64,000 bases of DNA from Salinibacterium sp. SWN248 (GTDB lineage Bacteria > Actinomycetota > Actinomycetes > Actinomycetales > Microbacteriaceae): assembly GCF_015864575.1 (NCBI RefSeq), contig NZ_JADYWW010000001.1:2006553-2070552 (forward strand). The letters run 5' to 3'. Made by a program: the position numbers and the translations under genes. This document shows positions 23,521 through 32,805 of the stretch, one piece after another. Below the pieces are notes generated by a model. That model did not search any database. It was not told where the DNA came from and saw nothing but the letters and a program-made list of their open reading frames with translations. How positions within the stretch are numbered: the stretch's first letter is position 1; each line of letters opens with the position of its first letter.

Positions 23521-24810
23521 CTACCCGTTCATGAACATCGGTGACGGGTCATCATCGCCTGGAAGTATTGGGCCCTTCACCGCCACGAAACGCTTCGCGC
23601 GATATACCGAAACATCGCTGCTGGAGAGAGTTAGCGTAGGCGTGTATGCTCCAAACGCACTATGCCGCATCTCAGCGTTTGATGTGTCACGAACGGCGGG
23701 CGGGTCCGAGCGAACGTCGTCTGAACTCGCCCAGACGAGGACGTTTTTACCGTCCTCGCCTGGACTCAGTAGGTGACTTTCCCACGCGATACCGTCGAGC
23801 TTCCTCGTTGGCGCCCAGCGGAAGTACTCGCCGATGATCTGAGTGGCGACGTACTCGACGCGCTCCTCTCCTGTCAGCCGGACAGACTGTGTCAAACGCT
23901 CGACAAAGTCGTCAGCGAACCGAGCGAACAGGAACTCTCGACGTTTACCTTGGTCGAAAATGCTGGGCAACGCAGGCCGTTTTGTGAAATCGAGAATCAA
24001 CAGAGGACGTTGCGTTCTAAACCCGCCGACCACTGCTTCGTCGTACAAGCTGTGCAGGGCCGTCTCCTTGACCGCAACTTCAGCCGTCGTCGCGCCGTAG
24101 AAGAGCCCGACGCCCTCCGGGTTCAGGCGCCCAGCTGACGCCTTTCCAGCTGGCGCCGGCCCGAGGTTCAAGGCAGGGTCCTTCGAGGCTTCGGAAAGGA
24201 ACAGGAACCCATCCTCGACCATGCGTGCTCGGTAGATTTTCTCTCCCGAGGAGAACTCCGTTAACATGTCATCCTGCACGTAGGTGCCCAGCCCGTCCAA
24301 AAACTGAGAGACACGCGCCGGGGGCTCGTTACGCCGCCCCTGTCGTTCTCGCGCACCAACGTACACGAAGCGGGACTGGTATTTAACGGTATCAGCGAAG
24401 CTCTGCCAGGAGAACAGAAAGTCCTCGTGCAGAGCAGCATCCACCCACCAGGAGGGGGTTGCAATAGCTTCACCTATGTCAGCCTCGACATTGCTGCTGA
24501 TGCTCGGGTCGAAGACGCCGGCTGACACACTTGCCACGACGTAATCGGTGTCGTACTGCTCCTGGTAGCCCTCGTGAAAGAACTCGTCGTATCCGTCGTG
24601 GTAAAGCCATGTCGCGGCTTCAAAAACGAGGCGCCCTACAACGTTCATCGACACAGCGGAAGCCGGCTCCTCCTCGCCAGCTGATTGGGGGCAATAGGAG
24701 CACTCTCGACTATCAGCTTCGCTCAGCACAAGATCCGCAAGCACGCGATCGATAATGTGCGAGAGGCAGATGCTCTCACTCAGGTCAGTGAAACCTTCAG
24801 GTTCTTCCAC
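23521..24810 (-). CDS. HEPN/RES protein, putative NAD+-degrading effector
   Basis: 429 residues from GTG 24810. The C-terminal part (about 195-385) is a RES domain: KIYRARMVEDG, then AGRLNPEGVGLFYGATTAEVAVKET. The N-terminal region (about 1-190), with a CSYCPQ knuckle, corresponds to the HEPN/RES N-terminal domain. RES toxins such as MbcT and Xre-RES toxins degrade NAD+. No Xre/Bro-type antitoxin is adjacent; the N-terminal domain may provide control. It precedes the SIR2 gene on the same strand with a 355-bp gap between, so they are separately expressed neighbours. Confidence 0.8.
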   Translation of the reverse strand: MEEPEGFTDLSESICLSHIIDRVLADLVLSEADSRECSYCPQSAGEEEPASAVSMNVVGRLVFEAATWLYHDGYDEFFHEGYQEQYDTDYVVASVSAGVFDPSISSNVEADIGEAIATPSWWVDAALHEDFLFSWQSFADTVKYQSRFVYVGARERQGRRNEPPARVSQFLDGLGTYVQDDMLTEFSSGEKIYRARMVEDGFLFLSEASKDPALNLGPAPAGKASAGRLNPEGVGLFYGATTAEVAVKETALHSLYDEAVVGGFRTQRPLLILDFTKRPALPSIFDQGKRREFLFARFADDFVERLTQSVRLTGEERVEYVATQIIGEYFRWAPTRKLDGIAWESHLLSPGEDGKNVLVWASSDDVRSDPPAVRDTSNAEMRHSAFGAYTPTLTLSSSDVSVYRAKRFVAVKGPILPGDDDPSPMFMNG

Positions 24811-25165
24811 GTGCCGATACTATCGGTCGCTGAAATCGTGTCGGGGATATTTCTGCGCGCACAGAGGACTTTATAGGGATGTGTCTGCTCATGAAGACGG
24901 GCGAGCCTGGTCATCATTAAACTCGGAGACCGGATTATCGTCAGAGATCAACTTGTGCCTCAACATACAGATGGGGCTCCGGAATTCGCTGGCTGCATAG
25001 TCGGCAACATCAGTCACGATCGCCCCCTTGCTCTTATGCTGCGGGAGGCTCGGAAGGGAAATCCTCTCCGCGCCGTTTGTCTCATCTCGCTACAAAATTC
25101 AACGTGATCGTCTTCGACGCACACATCGACTCGAACTATAAGTCGACAGGAACCGCTATCCCGTT
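24811..25165. other. Intergenic stretch between RES and SIR2 genes
   Basis: No gene is supported. It must hold the promoter of the RES gene, but no clear -35/-10 pair could be picked by eye. Confidence 0.4.
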
Positions 25166-28100
25166 TTATGCTCCGTCCGAACCGTCCACTTCCGGACTTC
25201 CGAGGTGCGCTCGTGCCGGCGTATAGCCGAGACTAAGCAGCCGACTCCACACCTCGTGCGCTCGTGCGCTGTCCTGTTCGCCCGCTTCTGTGGCGGCCTC
25301 AACGAGCAGATTGAGGAAGGATGGCAAGCGCGTTCGACCTTTAAGTAGATGCAATCCCACTCGCAAGAAGGCAGTGTTGTTATCACGGGGAAAGTCGTTC
25401 AAGTCGTAGTAGTCGAACCCTTGGTCTTCTACCGTCGGCGCCACCACAGGTCCCCTCACGAACAAATCTACTGCGAGATCGAGGTTAATGTTCGGGAGCA
25501 GCAGCCAGTACAGAAGCGAGCGCTGTTCCGCGCCATGAATCGGCGGCTGGCCATCGAGTCTGTGCCGCCAGTGTTCGAAGAGCAGCTCTTGGAACGTTGG
25601 ATCTTTGCCATCAAGGTGCCGCGCGACGGATCGAATCCAGCGCACCCGCGTTTTCACGGGCGCCAAAGCCATGAAAGGGTCAGCCCAAGTGTGCTCGTCA
25701 GCGGATGTGTAGAAACAGAATTGCGCCGCATGGATTTCGATGAACGCTTCCACTGAGGCCGGGAGCGTTTTAGAGATTTCTGGCCACCCGATCCGCAGGG
25801 CATCTCGCGTGCGCGTCATCAGGGAACTGGAGAAGTAGTTGGAAGTCAGGACCCCGGCCCAAAAGCTGAGCGACCGCGGGGAACCATCAATTGCGGACAA
25901 CCGAGGTTTAAGATTGAGATCAGACCATTCCGGAGCCATATCAACGATGTATCCAGCGTATCGGGCTAACATCATCGCACTGGGATCGGCCGCGGCCACG
26001 CCCTGTGCAGCCAAAAGTTCGTCGAATCCTTCCAAAAGCTCAGTGTCAATGCTGGAGTTTTCTCGTTCTTGGGTTGCGCGCAGAGCGGTCTCGACGTAGG
26101 CGTAGGCGAGTGCTCCACGCGCCGTTGCATGCGCTTCTGATGGATCAGTCGCTGGCTCGTCCGATTCCGGTATTGAGACTAATCGCCAAAGTCCCAGAAG
26201 AAAACGGCATCGTTCTTTGGGGTTCCCAAGCGGCTTCCCTTCTTCGCTCGACGGTCGCGTTACTGAATGCACAAGCTGATGGGCGATCTCGTCGACGGAT
26301 AATTCCAACTGCTGAAGTCGCTTCAAAAGAGGAGCGGACCGCCATCGAGATTGCGAATGCACGGCACTTTGAAGCGCCACAGTCCACGCCGCGGCCGAAT
26401 GCAACTTCTGGCCGAGGAACTCATCCAGCAAACCCAACACATCGCTCGGTTTCTGATCGAGATAATCGCGCAGCTCACGAAGCACGGGACCGTTGTCGTA
26501 GACGTCGTCGAGGGTCGAATCACCCGCTAGCGCCGCGACTACCTCCCTCATCGGCCTGCCGCGAAAAAGTCCTTCGACTTCGGAGTTGGATTCCTCGTGC
26601 GAGCCAATACTGAACCCAAAGTCGACGTCAGGGAAATCCCGCGGTGCGTAGTCAGGGTGCGCCGTCTTTGCCGCACTCAATGTTGCATGCACAGGGTCTT
26701 CTTCAGCCATGTCTGCACTTAGCCACAACAACACGTTGTAACGCTCGTAGTCGCGAACCTCGGTCTCGTTGTTACATCCGACCTGTTGCTCGACATGCGC
26801 CAGCAAATGTGACTTCGTCCCCAGCGATGCGTGGCGGTACATGACCTTAAGGAGTCGGAAGACCTCCGGCTTGTACGGAGTGTCGAAGATAAGATTTCGA
26901 TCAACAAGGAGATTCAACATCGCTTCTGCCATACTGCTCTGCGCCTCAGCGAGAGAATCAAGTGCCAGCCGTCGGATCAGTTCCGATGAACTGGTGAGGA
27001 GTTGGAGCGGTCTCCCGGGGCCTTCGCTGCGAACGAATTCGCGGAGGAGATCACGCGCAATGTCCACAACCAAGACATAGGGGTCTTCGCGGCCATACTG
27101 ATCGACTCCGTCCACCCTTCGGCGTCGAGCTGACAACACATGTCGGCGGTCATGGCCGCTGAATAGTGTCGCTGTCGACTCAGCACCTCGTATCAAGTCG
27201 AGCACCACTGAGAGCAGATGATCTGGACCCGTCAAGCTCGGCAGGAGCGTGGGCCACGCATCACGGATTGATGACTGCTGCAACGCGAGAACCATCTCGG
27301 CATCAAGGGAGTCCCCCTCATCGAGCCAGCCTCTGTGGGCACGGAACTGCAATTGCGGGATCAGCAAGTGATGCAGAAGCACTTCCGCAGCCGAAGCGTC
27401 CTTCTCGGCTACCTCGCGAAGCAGGCTCGACAACCGCGCAATGTCGCGAGATGACTGATCGGCAGCGAGCATCAGCAGCCACTGTCTGTGCTGCTCGCCC
27501 CTCCGATAGCCCTGGAAGAGACATAGCCAAATCTGGAACCAAAGCGCTCTTCCTAATCGCCCTCCATGGCGGGCCGCTGCAGTGAGAAGCGCCGCCCCAT
27601 CGTCGGAAGCGAACGAACTAGCCGCCCAGAGCGCCCACCCGACGTCATCATCGCTGTCAAGCGCAGAAGCGTCGAAGAGTTTGTCGAGTACTCCAAGCGC
27701 GTCCAAACGCGGAATCCAGGACGCTGCGTCGGCGCCGTTCCTGAAGTGACGGGAGTGCTCTGCGTCACTCAGCAACCATAAAAGTTCGTGTTCTGGGAGT
27801 GATTGTCCGTCAGGCCCGTCGGCTAATATCGCCCGGATTCGATCAAATCGTTCAACAGATGTGCCCGTGAGACGCTTCCTCCAGTTCTCGATGAAGAGCT
27901 CTAGAGAAGCATGCGGGGCCTCCTCTGGAGAGGGATATGGGATTGGCGTCACACCGAGCCGTCCCCACCTCGCCGCCGCTGAGTCGCGCTGGCCGGCCTC
28001 GATGAACGCGAATCGTGTCTTTCCATCAGCCGGCAGGGCTCGCGTTAGGTAGCGCATTACAGTGTCGTCGGCACTGTAGCCAACGAACAGCGTGACGTAT

Positions 28101-28693
28101 CGCTCGAACATTCGGGTGAGGAACTGCGTCGCCCATCCCTCAGTGATATAGGCCTGACCGAAGTCAGTATCCGTTACTACCATCCTTTGACCGCTTGCAG
28201 AGTCGATCGAGCCGTGTAGGTGAACTAGGCCGCTGAAGTCATCCCCCAAGGGAAGAGCGGGAGCCGTGTAGACAGGGAGGGACTGCCCGATTTCTCGCGC
28301 ACTGTTTTCGAAAAGCAGATCGAAGTTCGTGGTGACGATCCTTGGGCCATCCGCTTGACTCTGGCCGATCCGCAGCAGATTCCTATGGTAAGAGTTCGGT
28401 TGTGTTGTAGTCCTGAGTCGAGCGCTCACCCGCGCATGCACATCGTGTTGGAGTTCGTTTAGTTCGCCCATCACCGCATCGAACTGAACTGGTGCATTGG
28501 GATCTGCAGGAAGAAGGTCCGAGCGGCCAAGTTCGCTGCCCACCGCCTCGACCAAGCCGCGAAACCCAGGCAGGCAAGACGGCGGAGCTGCGGAGATTCC
28601 CGCGCCGCAGAACAACACCAATGTGTTTGTCTTAAGCGCTTGTTCAAGCTCTGCGGGCAACGCTATCCCGTCGGACTGCCACTCTGCCGTCAC
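25166..28693 (-). CDS. Large SIR2 protein, defence-associated sirtuin type
   Basis: 1175 residues from GTG 28693 with AAGGGAG upstream. Residues 1-270 are a SIR2 domain: VLFCGAGIS at 26-34, TTNFD at 121-125 and HLHG at 158-161, including the Asn, Asp and His needed for NAD+ hydrolysis. The remaining roughly 900 residues are alpha-helical repeat-like sequence, probably the sensor, and the end resembles the DUF4020 type found in SIR2 defence proteins. Size and layout fit the DSR group, which depletes NAD+ on phage infection. It stands alone without an operon partner. Confidence 0.8.
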   Translation of the reverse strand: MTAEWQSDGIALPAELEQALKTNTLVLFCGAGISAAPPSCLPGFRGLVEAVGSELGRSDLLPADPNAPVQFDAVMGELNELQHDVHARVSARLRTTTQPNSYHRNLLRIGQSQADGPRIVTTNFDLLFENSAREIGQSLPVYTAPALPLGDDFSGLVHLHGSIDSASGQRMVVTDTDFGQAYITEGWATQFLTRMFERYVTLFVGYSADDTVMRYLTRALPADGKTRFAFIEAGQRDSAAARWGRLGVTPIPYPSPEEAPHASLELFIENWRKRLTGTSVERFDRIRAILADGPDGQSLPEHELLWLLSDAEHSRHFRNGADAASWIPRLDALGVLDKLFDASALDSDDDVGWALWAASSFASDDGAALLTAAARHGGRLGRALWFQIWLCLFQGYRRGEQHRQWLLMLAADQSSRDIARLSSLLREVAEKDASAAEVLLHHLLIPQLQFRAHRGWLDEGDSLDAEMVLALQQSSIRDAWPTLLPSLTGPDHLLSVVLDLIRGAESTATLFSGHDRRHVLSARRRRVDGVDQYGREDPYVLVVDIARDLLREFVRSEGPGRPLQLLTSSSELIRRLALDSLAEAQSSMAEAMLNLLVDRNLIFDTPYKPEVFRLLKVMYRHASLGTKSHLLAHVEQQVGCNNETEVRDYERYNVLLWLSADMAEEDPVHATLSAAKTAHPDYAPRDFPDVDFGFSIGSHEESNSEVEGLFRGRPMREVVAALAGDSTLDDVYDNGPVLRELRDYLDQKPSDVLGLLDEFLGQKLHSAAAWTVALQSAVHSQSRWRSAPLLKRLQQLELSVDEIAHQLVHSVTRPSSEEGKPLGNPKERCRFLLGLWRLVSIPESDEPATDPSEAHATARGALAYAYVETALRATQERENSSIDTELLEGFDELLAAQGVAAADPSAMMLARYAGYIVDMAPEWSDLNLKPRLSAIDGSPRSLSFWAGVLTSNYFSSSLMTRTRDALRIGWPEISKTLPASVEAFIEIHAAQFCFYTSADEHTWADPFMALAPVKTRVRWIRSVARHLDGKDPTFQELLFEHWRHRLDGQPPIHGAEQRSLLYWLLLPNINLDLAVDLFVRGPVVAPTVEDQGFDYYDLNDFPRDNNTAFLRVGLHLLKGRTRLPSFLNLLVEAATEAGEQDSARAHEVWSRLLSLGYTPARAHLGSPEVDGSDGA

Positions 28694-29499
28694 ACGTCTC
28701 CCTTCGATTGCTCGTCTGACTATTTCATCGGTTCCAGGCGAGCGGGTCCACGTGCCTCATTAAGAAACTTACGGCTAATAGGCGCCGTTGAGCAAGGGTC
28801 TTTGAACACTGCGGGTCGAGTACACGCATAGCGGCTCACGTTCGAGTTGCTTCTGCCAGCTCGCTCGCGCCTATTCTCCAAGAATTCATCAGGTAGCGGC
28901 GTGCATTCCATGATGCACTCTTCGACGTATTTCGCCTTCGATCATGGCGAACGTCCCAGTCAGTGCAAGGTGATCGACTGTTCGCCGTCCACCCCACACC
29001 GCACCGTCGCGACACGAGCTAGGCCACGTCTCCGTCAGTCAATCCGTGAACAACGACGTCGAAGAACCTGCTATCAGGTTTTGGTAAGTTTTTGAACTCG
29101 GCTTGCACGGCAATCGGGTCTCGTCGTCGTAGCGGTCATGCGGCCTACATCCGCGTGCTCTTGACAATCTGCACGTCTCACTACGAGATAGCCCGTGAAT
29201 CATATGAGTGCCCCTGTGCTGGAGGATGAGAAGTAGTTTTTTCGCAACACTATCGGTTAACGCTCGCTCATCTAAATGATGAAAAAATAGAGAAACCCCC
29301 TGAATTCCGGCGAATTCTGGGGGGCATTCGCTCCTCGACTTGGACTAGAACTATGTACCTACCGTTTAAGAGTCAATAGATATCCCTGACTGTCCGATTC
29401 TCTCCGGCTGGACAATCGATGCGACCGGAGAGCCATTCGTCGCCTGTTGAGAATCAACCGAACTCCATCTTCCGGCCGCTGATGATGTCTAAGAGTTAG
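28694..29499. other. Gene-poor stretch with a hairpin and a gene fragment
   Basis: An inverted repeat at 29296-29324 (CCCCCTGAATTC, loop CGGC, GAATTCTGGGGG) is a likely structured terminator. The fragment at 29382-29450 is listed separately. No intact gene is supported. Confidence 0.45.
29382..29450 (+). pseudogene. C-terminal fragment duplicated from the gene at 22091
   Basis: Encodes IPDCPILSGWTIDATGEPFVAC and a stop, against IPDCLLLADWSIDATGAPFEACR at the end of the protein at 22091-22969. Only this tail remains. Confidence 0.7.
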
Positions 29500-29796
29500 C
29501 TAGATGGACCATCTCCGGCTTGAAAGTCTCGACAACATCGGATTCGCCCCTTGAGGCCTCGCAGCTTCACGCTGAACCCTCCTGAGTTTTGCGACGAGCT
29601 GCTCACCATCGCGATCCGTGAGAACACATGAGACTTGCCTAAGCGTCAGGCCCGACTCCGTGCCGATTGCGTCCCGCTCTTCGCGCTCAATTACGAAGAA
29701 CAGCAGTAACATCTGTTCCTCCGGGCTGCGCCGGGTTGCCTTGGATTCCAGTTCCGCATAGCGCTCGTGTGGGTCGGTGAGTTTTGGCATAGCCAT
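29500..29796 (-). CDS. 98-residue hypothetical protein downstream of the integrase
   Basis: Starts MAMPKLTDPHERYAELE (ATG 29796; 29790 also possible). It is helical, with a hydrophobic stretch MLLLFFVIEREERDAI and a helix-turn-helix-like SGLTLRQVSCVLTDRD, and a basic C-terminus. It lies 88 bases downstream of the integrase on the same strand and could be an element regulator. No clear ribosome binding site. Confidence 0.5.
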   Translation of the reverse strand: MAMPKLTDPHERYAELESKATRRSPEEQMLLLFFVIEREERDAIGTESGLTLRQVSCVLTDRDGEQLVAKLRRVQREAARPQGANPMLSRLSSRRWSI

Positions 29797-29883
29797 GCTT
29801 TGACACTGCACGGTGCGGGGTCAGAAAACCTGTGCGCGGACGGAGCCTGTCGCCGGCGAATTAAGGCTGAAGACGGGCCGAAA

Positions 29884-31086
29884 TTATGCCTCGCGTGTTT
29901 CTCTTGGCGCCAAGCTCTCTAGCACCGTCGCCGTCAGCGGGTTCACCATGGGGTGCACTTCGATGTAGTGCTGTTTCGTCACTTCTTCACTTGAATGGCC
30001 GAGCATCTCCGCGGCAAGGGCGGCTCCCGACCCACGCGCGAGCGTTGTCGCCACAGTTTTCCTGAACGTGTGGGGTGTCACCGCTGTTAGGTCCAATCCG
30101 CTAAGAAGCAGCGAACCATCCCGGATTTCCCTCCACTGACGCCTTACATTGTTGGGCCACAAAGCAGTTCCCTTCCGCGATCGGAAGAGGAGCGTTTCAG
30201 GGTCCGACTCCCCCATCGATGCGATTTGGCGCCGCAATGCCTCCGCAGCGAATTCCGGAATGGCAACCATCCGAGATTGCCGGGCTTTCTTCGGATGGTC
30301 CTGACGGACGAGCCCGTCCTGCTTAGTGTTGACGAGGGTGCCGGCGATCGTCACAACGGCAGGGCTTGTCGTGACATCGACGTCACAGATCCTCAAAGCC
30401 AGGACTTCGCCGATTCGCGTGGATGTTCCCAGCAATACTTCGATGATTGTTGCAAGCTGACCATCTGGACGCGGGCCAAGGACAGACTCCCCGGTTCGCC
30501 ACTCCGATAGAGCAGTGCGCACAGCGTGCAGTTCATCGCCACTAAGAGCACGGGGTGTCATGTCAGACTTCGGCAGTCGGCCTGCATCCCGGACGGGATT
30601 AGACGGGATGGCGTCGTGCCTCGTCGCTAAGCCCATCATCAGGGATAGAACGACGCGGGCATGTTTACCTTTCGATACACCTTCGCGAGCCAACCTCTTC
30701 AGAGTTGCATCCACTCGCCCGACCGTGAGCTCACGAAGCCGGAACTCACCGAGGAGAGGAAGGACAAGATTTCGGGTGTCTCTTTCGTAGAGTTCCAGCG
30801 TTGTTTGGTTCAGGCGGCGTTCTGCCCGCAGCTCCTCAAGCCAGAAAAGGGCGAGGTCCTTCAACTTGGTCTCACTCGTCAGCGCCGCGTCACCCACTGG
30901 GACTACCCGGTCAGCGATCCGCTCACGTAGCGCATGTTCGGCAGCCGACTTGCTCGCGCCGGACGCCTCAATGGGTCTGACCACACCATCTAAGTCACGG
31001 ATGCGAGCCTTAGCCACGAAACGACCGGCCTTCTTAGTCGTCGTGACCTTCCCGTAAGCCCCGATGGCCAAAGCCTGGCGGCCCAT
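29884..31086 (-). CDS. int: Tyrosine recombinase (phage-type integrase)
   Basis: 400 residues. The N-terminus (about 1-65) is an arm-binding domain (GRFVAKARIRDLDGVVRP). A SAM-like core-binding domain follows (about 70-180: LALFWLEELRAERRLNQTTLELYERD). The catalytic domain (about 190-395) has Arg in TSTRIGEVLAL, HxxR in HTFRKTV, LGHSS and the nucleophile Tyr in KQHYIEVH, so all key residues are present. The ATG shares a base with the stop of the excisionase-like gene (TGATG), a usual int/xis coupling. It presumably integrates the island at tRNA-Pro, although it lies 9 kb from the right att site. Confidence 0.9.
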   Translation of the reverse strand: MGRQALAIGAYGKVTTTKKAGRFVAKARIRDLDGVVRPIEASGASKSAAEHALRERIADRVVPVGDAALTSETKLKDLALFWLEELRAERRLNQTTLELYERDTRNLVLPLLGEFRLRELTVGRVDATLKRLAREGVSKGKHARVVLSLMMGLATRHDAIPSNPVRDAGRLPKSDMTPRALSGDELHAVRTALSEWRTGESVLGPRPDGQLATIIEVLLGTSTRIGEVLALRICDVDVTTSPAVVTIAGTLVNTKQDGLVRQDHPKKARQSRMVAIPEFAAEALRRQIASMGESDPETLLFRSRKGTALWPNNVRRQWREIRDGSLLLSGLDLTAVTPHTFRKTVATTLARGSGAALAAEMLGHSSEEVTKQHYIEVHPMVNPLTATVLESLAPRETREA

Positions 31087-31289
31087 CAGCGCTGACCCTG
31101 AACGTCAAGCCATGCCTCGACAGCGGCCGGGCGCCAGCGAAGCTGGCTGCCCACCTTAATCGCGGGCGGGCCAGTGCGCTTCAGGCGCCAGTCATAAAGA
31201 GTTTTGGGGCTCACGCCCAGATAGTCGGCGAGGGTATCTACGGAGAAAAGGCGCTCAATTGTTGGCGCGTCGAGGGTTGAAGTATTCAC
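31086..31289 (-). CDS. xis: Excisionase-like helix-turn-helix protein coupled to int
   Basis: 67 residues. The helix-turn-helix (FSVDTLADYLGVSPKTLYDWRL) and the following wing (PAIKVGSQLRWRPAAVEAWL) are typical of actinobacterial excisionase/AlpA-type proteins encoded directly before integrases. Overlap with int by one base indicates co-translation. Confidence 0.85.
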   Translation of the reverse strand: MNTSTLDAPTIERLFSVDTLADYLGVSPKTLYDWRLKRTGPPAIKVGSQLRWRPAAVEAWLDVQGQR

Positions 31290-31574
31290 GTAGAGTCATG
31301 TGCGCGGCACTTTCGAGATCGCTCGAACAATTTCACAGCTTTAGAGCGTGAACCGCGAATGCTCTTTAGAACAACGCTGCGTTTCACTATGGATTGAGCT
31401 CGTCTCGCTTGGAACTTCCCCAACAGTGGCAGCAGTGCGCCAGCCGAATCAAACTCGCACGTTACGGAATCGAGGAGGCGGCGGCGCTATTTGGTGACCC
31501 ACCACACCGTAGACTGTTCGCAAGAACTGAGCGAAAATCATTGCCCATCGAGGGCGTGGGGAGAAATAGGCGAA

Positions 31575-32732
31575 GTGACGGGTCACAACTTGGCAGTGCT
31601 GGTTGGAAATGGACTATCCATAGCGTTCAATCCCGATTTGAATCTTCGCGTAATAACTGAGGAGATGACGACTCGGATTAGCGCGGAATCCAACGACGGG
31701 TCCGACGTAGTGGCCGCTATGAAAGAGATTGCAGAACGAGCGCTCCCATCCGGCGCTTCCAGCGATAGCGACTTCGAGGTCCTCGTCGGAGCTTTCGGTG
31801 CCGAGGGCCGCACCATGGGCTACCTCCAACGCCTCGCACAGTTGGTTTCTCCGCAAGACGAGAAATTGAAGGATTCGATTCAACGCGTGGCAGATTTCGC
31901 CGAAGAAGTTCGAGACTCAGGCATAAGCCACGTACTCCAAGTGATTTCTTCGCGAAGCTACGGCGATTGGGCCGGAGCTGAAAAACTTCACAGATTGGTC
32001 ACTCAGATTGTTTCGACGTTCAAAGGGCGCGTCGTATTTGGGAATCTTAACTACGACACACTGCTGCTTTCTGCCCTGATTGCCACTTCGCAAGACATCC
32101 TCGCAGATATGGCCAGCGGATGGCGAAGAGTGTCGATCGAGGAGGACGATGGGACAACAAAACGTTATCTCGCACTCCGCACGACTGCCTCCGATTGGCC
32201 GGATGACCGACGCATTCGACTTCTACATCTTCACGGCTCGTTGACCTATTGGGGCAATCGTGAGCGAACGATCTTCGCAAAGCTCGACGCAGAATATCTC
32301 CGCCTACCAGATCAATGGGAAGCAGTCCGCAAGAATGCAACGGCCCTGCGACCGGCGATCGTCCTCGCAAACCAAAAAGACAAGTCGATACAGGTTTCGG
32401 AATTTCCTTTCTCTCTCGCATACGAGCTATTTGGTACGGGACTACAAGATGCTGATCATTGGCTGATAATTGGGTACTCCTTCAAAGACACCCCCGTCAA
32501 CGATCTGCTGCGCGGAGAGTTTGCAGAAAGAGAAACCAAGCCGAGAGTGCTTGTCGTTACTTTTGAAAATGAGTTGACGCTTCTGGAAGTTGAGCGTGCG
32601 TTCGGTTGGAACGCGGAAGATGGAGCGTCGGACTCTTGGCTGAGCGTCTATCGAGGCGGTGCAAACGGGGCAGAAGATTCAAACGACTGGACCGAATTCA
32701 TCGAGGGTGTCCTCCCAACGGCGCCCGAATAA
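31575..32732 (+). CDS. SIR2-like protein paired with a P-loop ATPase
   Basis: 385 residues from GTG 31575, chosen because an AGG-containing site lies upstream and the nucleotide-binding loop starts at once (LAVLVGNGLSIAF, about residues 6-18). NLNYD at 157-161 and HLHG at 218-221 match the SIR2 Asn/Asp and His motifs; WLIIGYSFKDTPVNDLL near residue 300 closes the fold. The protein is single-domain apart from a helical insert, unlike the 1175-residue SIR2 protein. The P-loop ATPase gene starts 73 bases downstream on the same strand, suggesting a two-gene effector-plus-sensor unit. NADase activity is inferred. Confidence 0.75.
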   Translation: MTGHNLAVLVGNGLSIAFNPDLNLRVITEEMTTRISAESNDGSDVVAAMKEIAERALPSGASSDSDFEVLVGAFGAEGRTMGYLQRLAQLVSPQDEKLKDSIQRVADFAEEVRDSGISHVLQVISSRSYGDWAGAEKLHRLVTQIVSTFKGRVVFGNLNYDTLLLSALIATSQDILADMASGWRRVSIEEDDGTTKRYLALRTTASDWPDDRRIRLLHLHGSLTYWGNRERTIFAKLDAEYLRLPDQWEAVRKNATALRPAIVLANQKDKSIQVSEFPFSLAYELFGTGLQDADHWLIIGYSFKDTPVNDLLRGEFAERETKPRVLVVTFENELTLLEVERAFGWNAEDGASDSWLSVYRGGANGAEDSNDWTEFIEGVLPTAPE

Positions 32733-32805
32733 GAATGACGTCAGTTCGCTCGAACGCTAGCGGATACCTGCCGCTGGATTAACTGAATCCCCTAGAATCC
32801 GAAGC

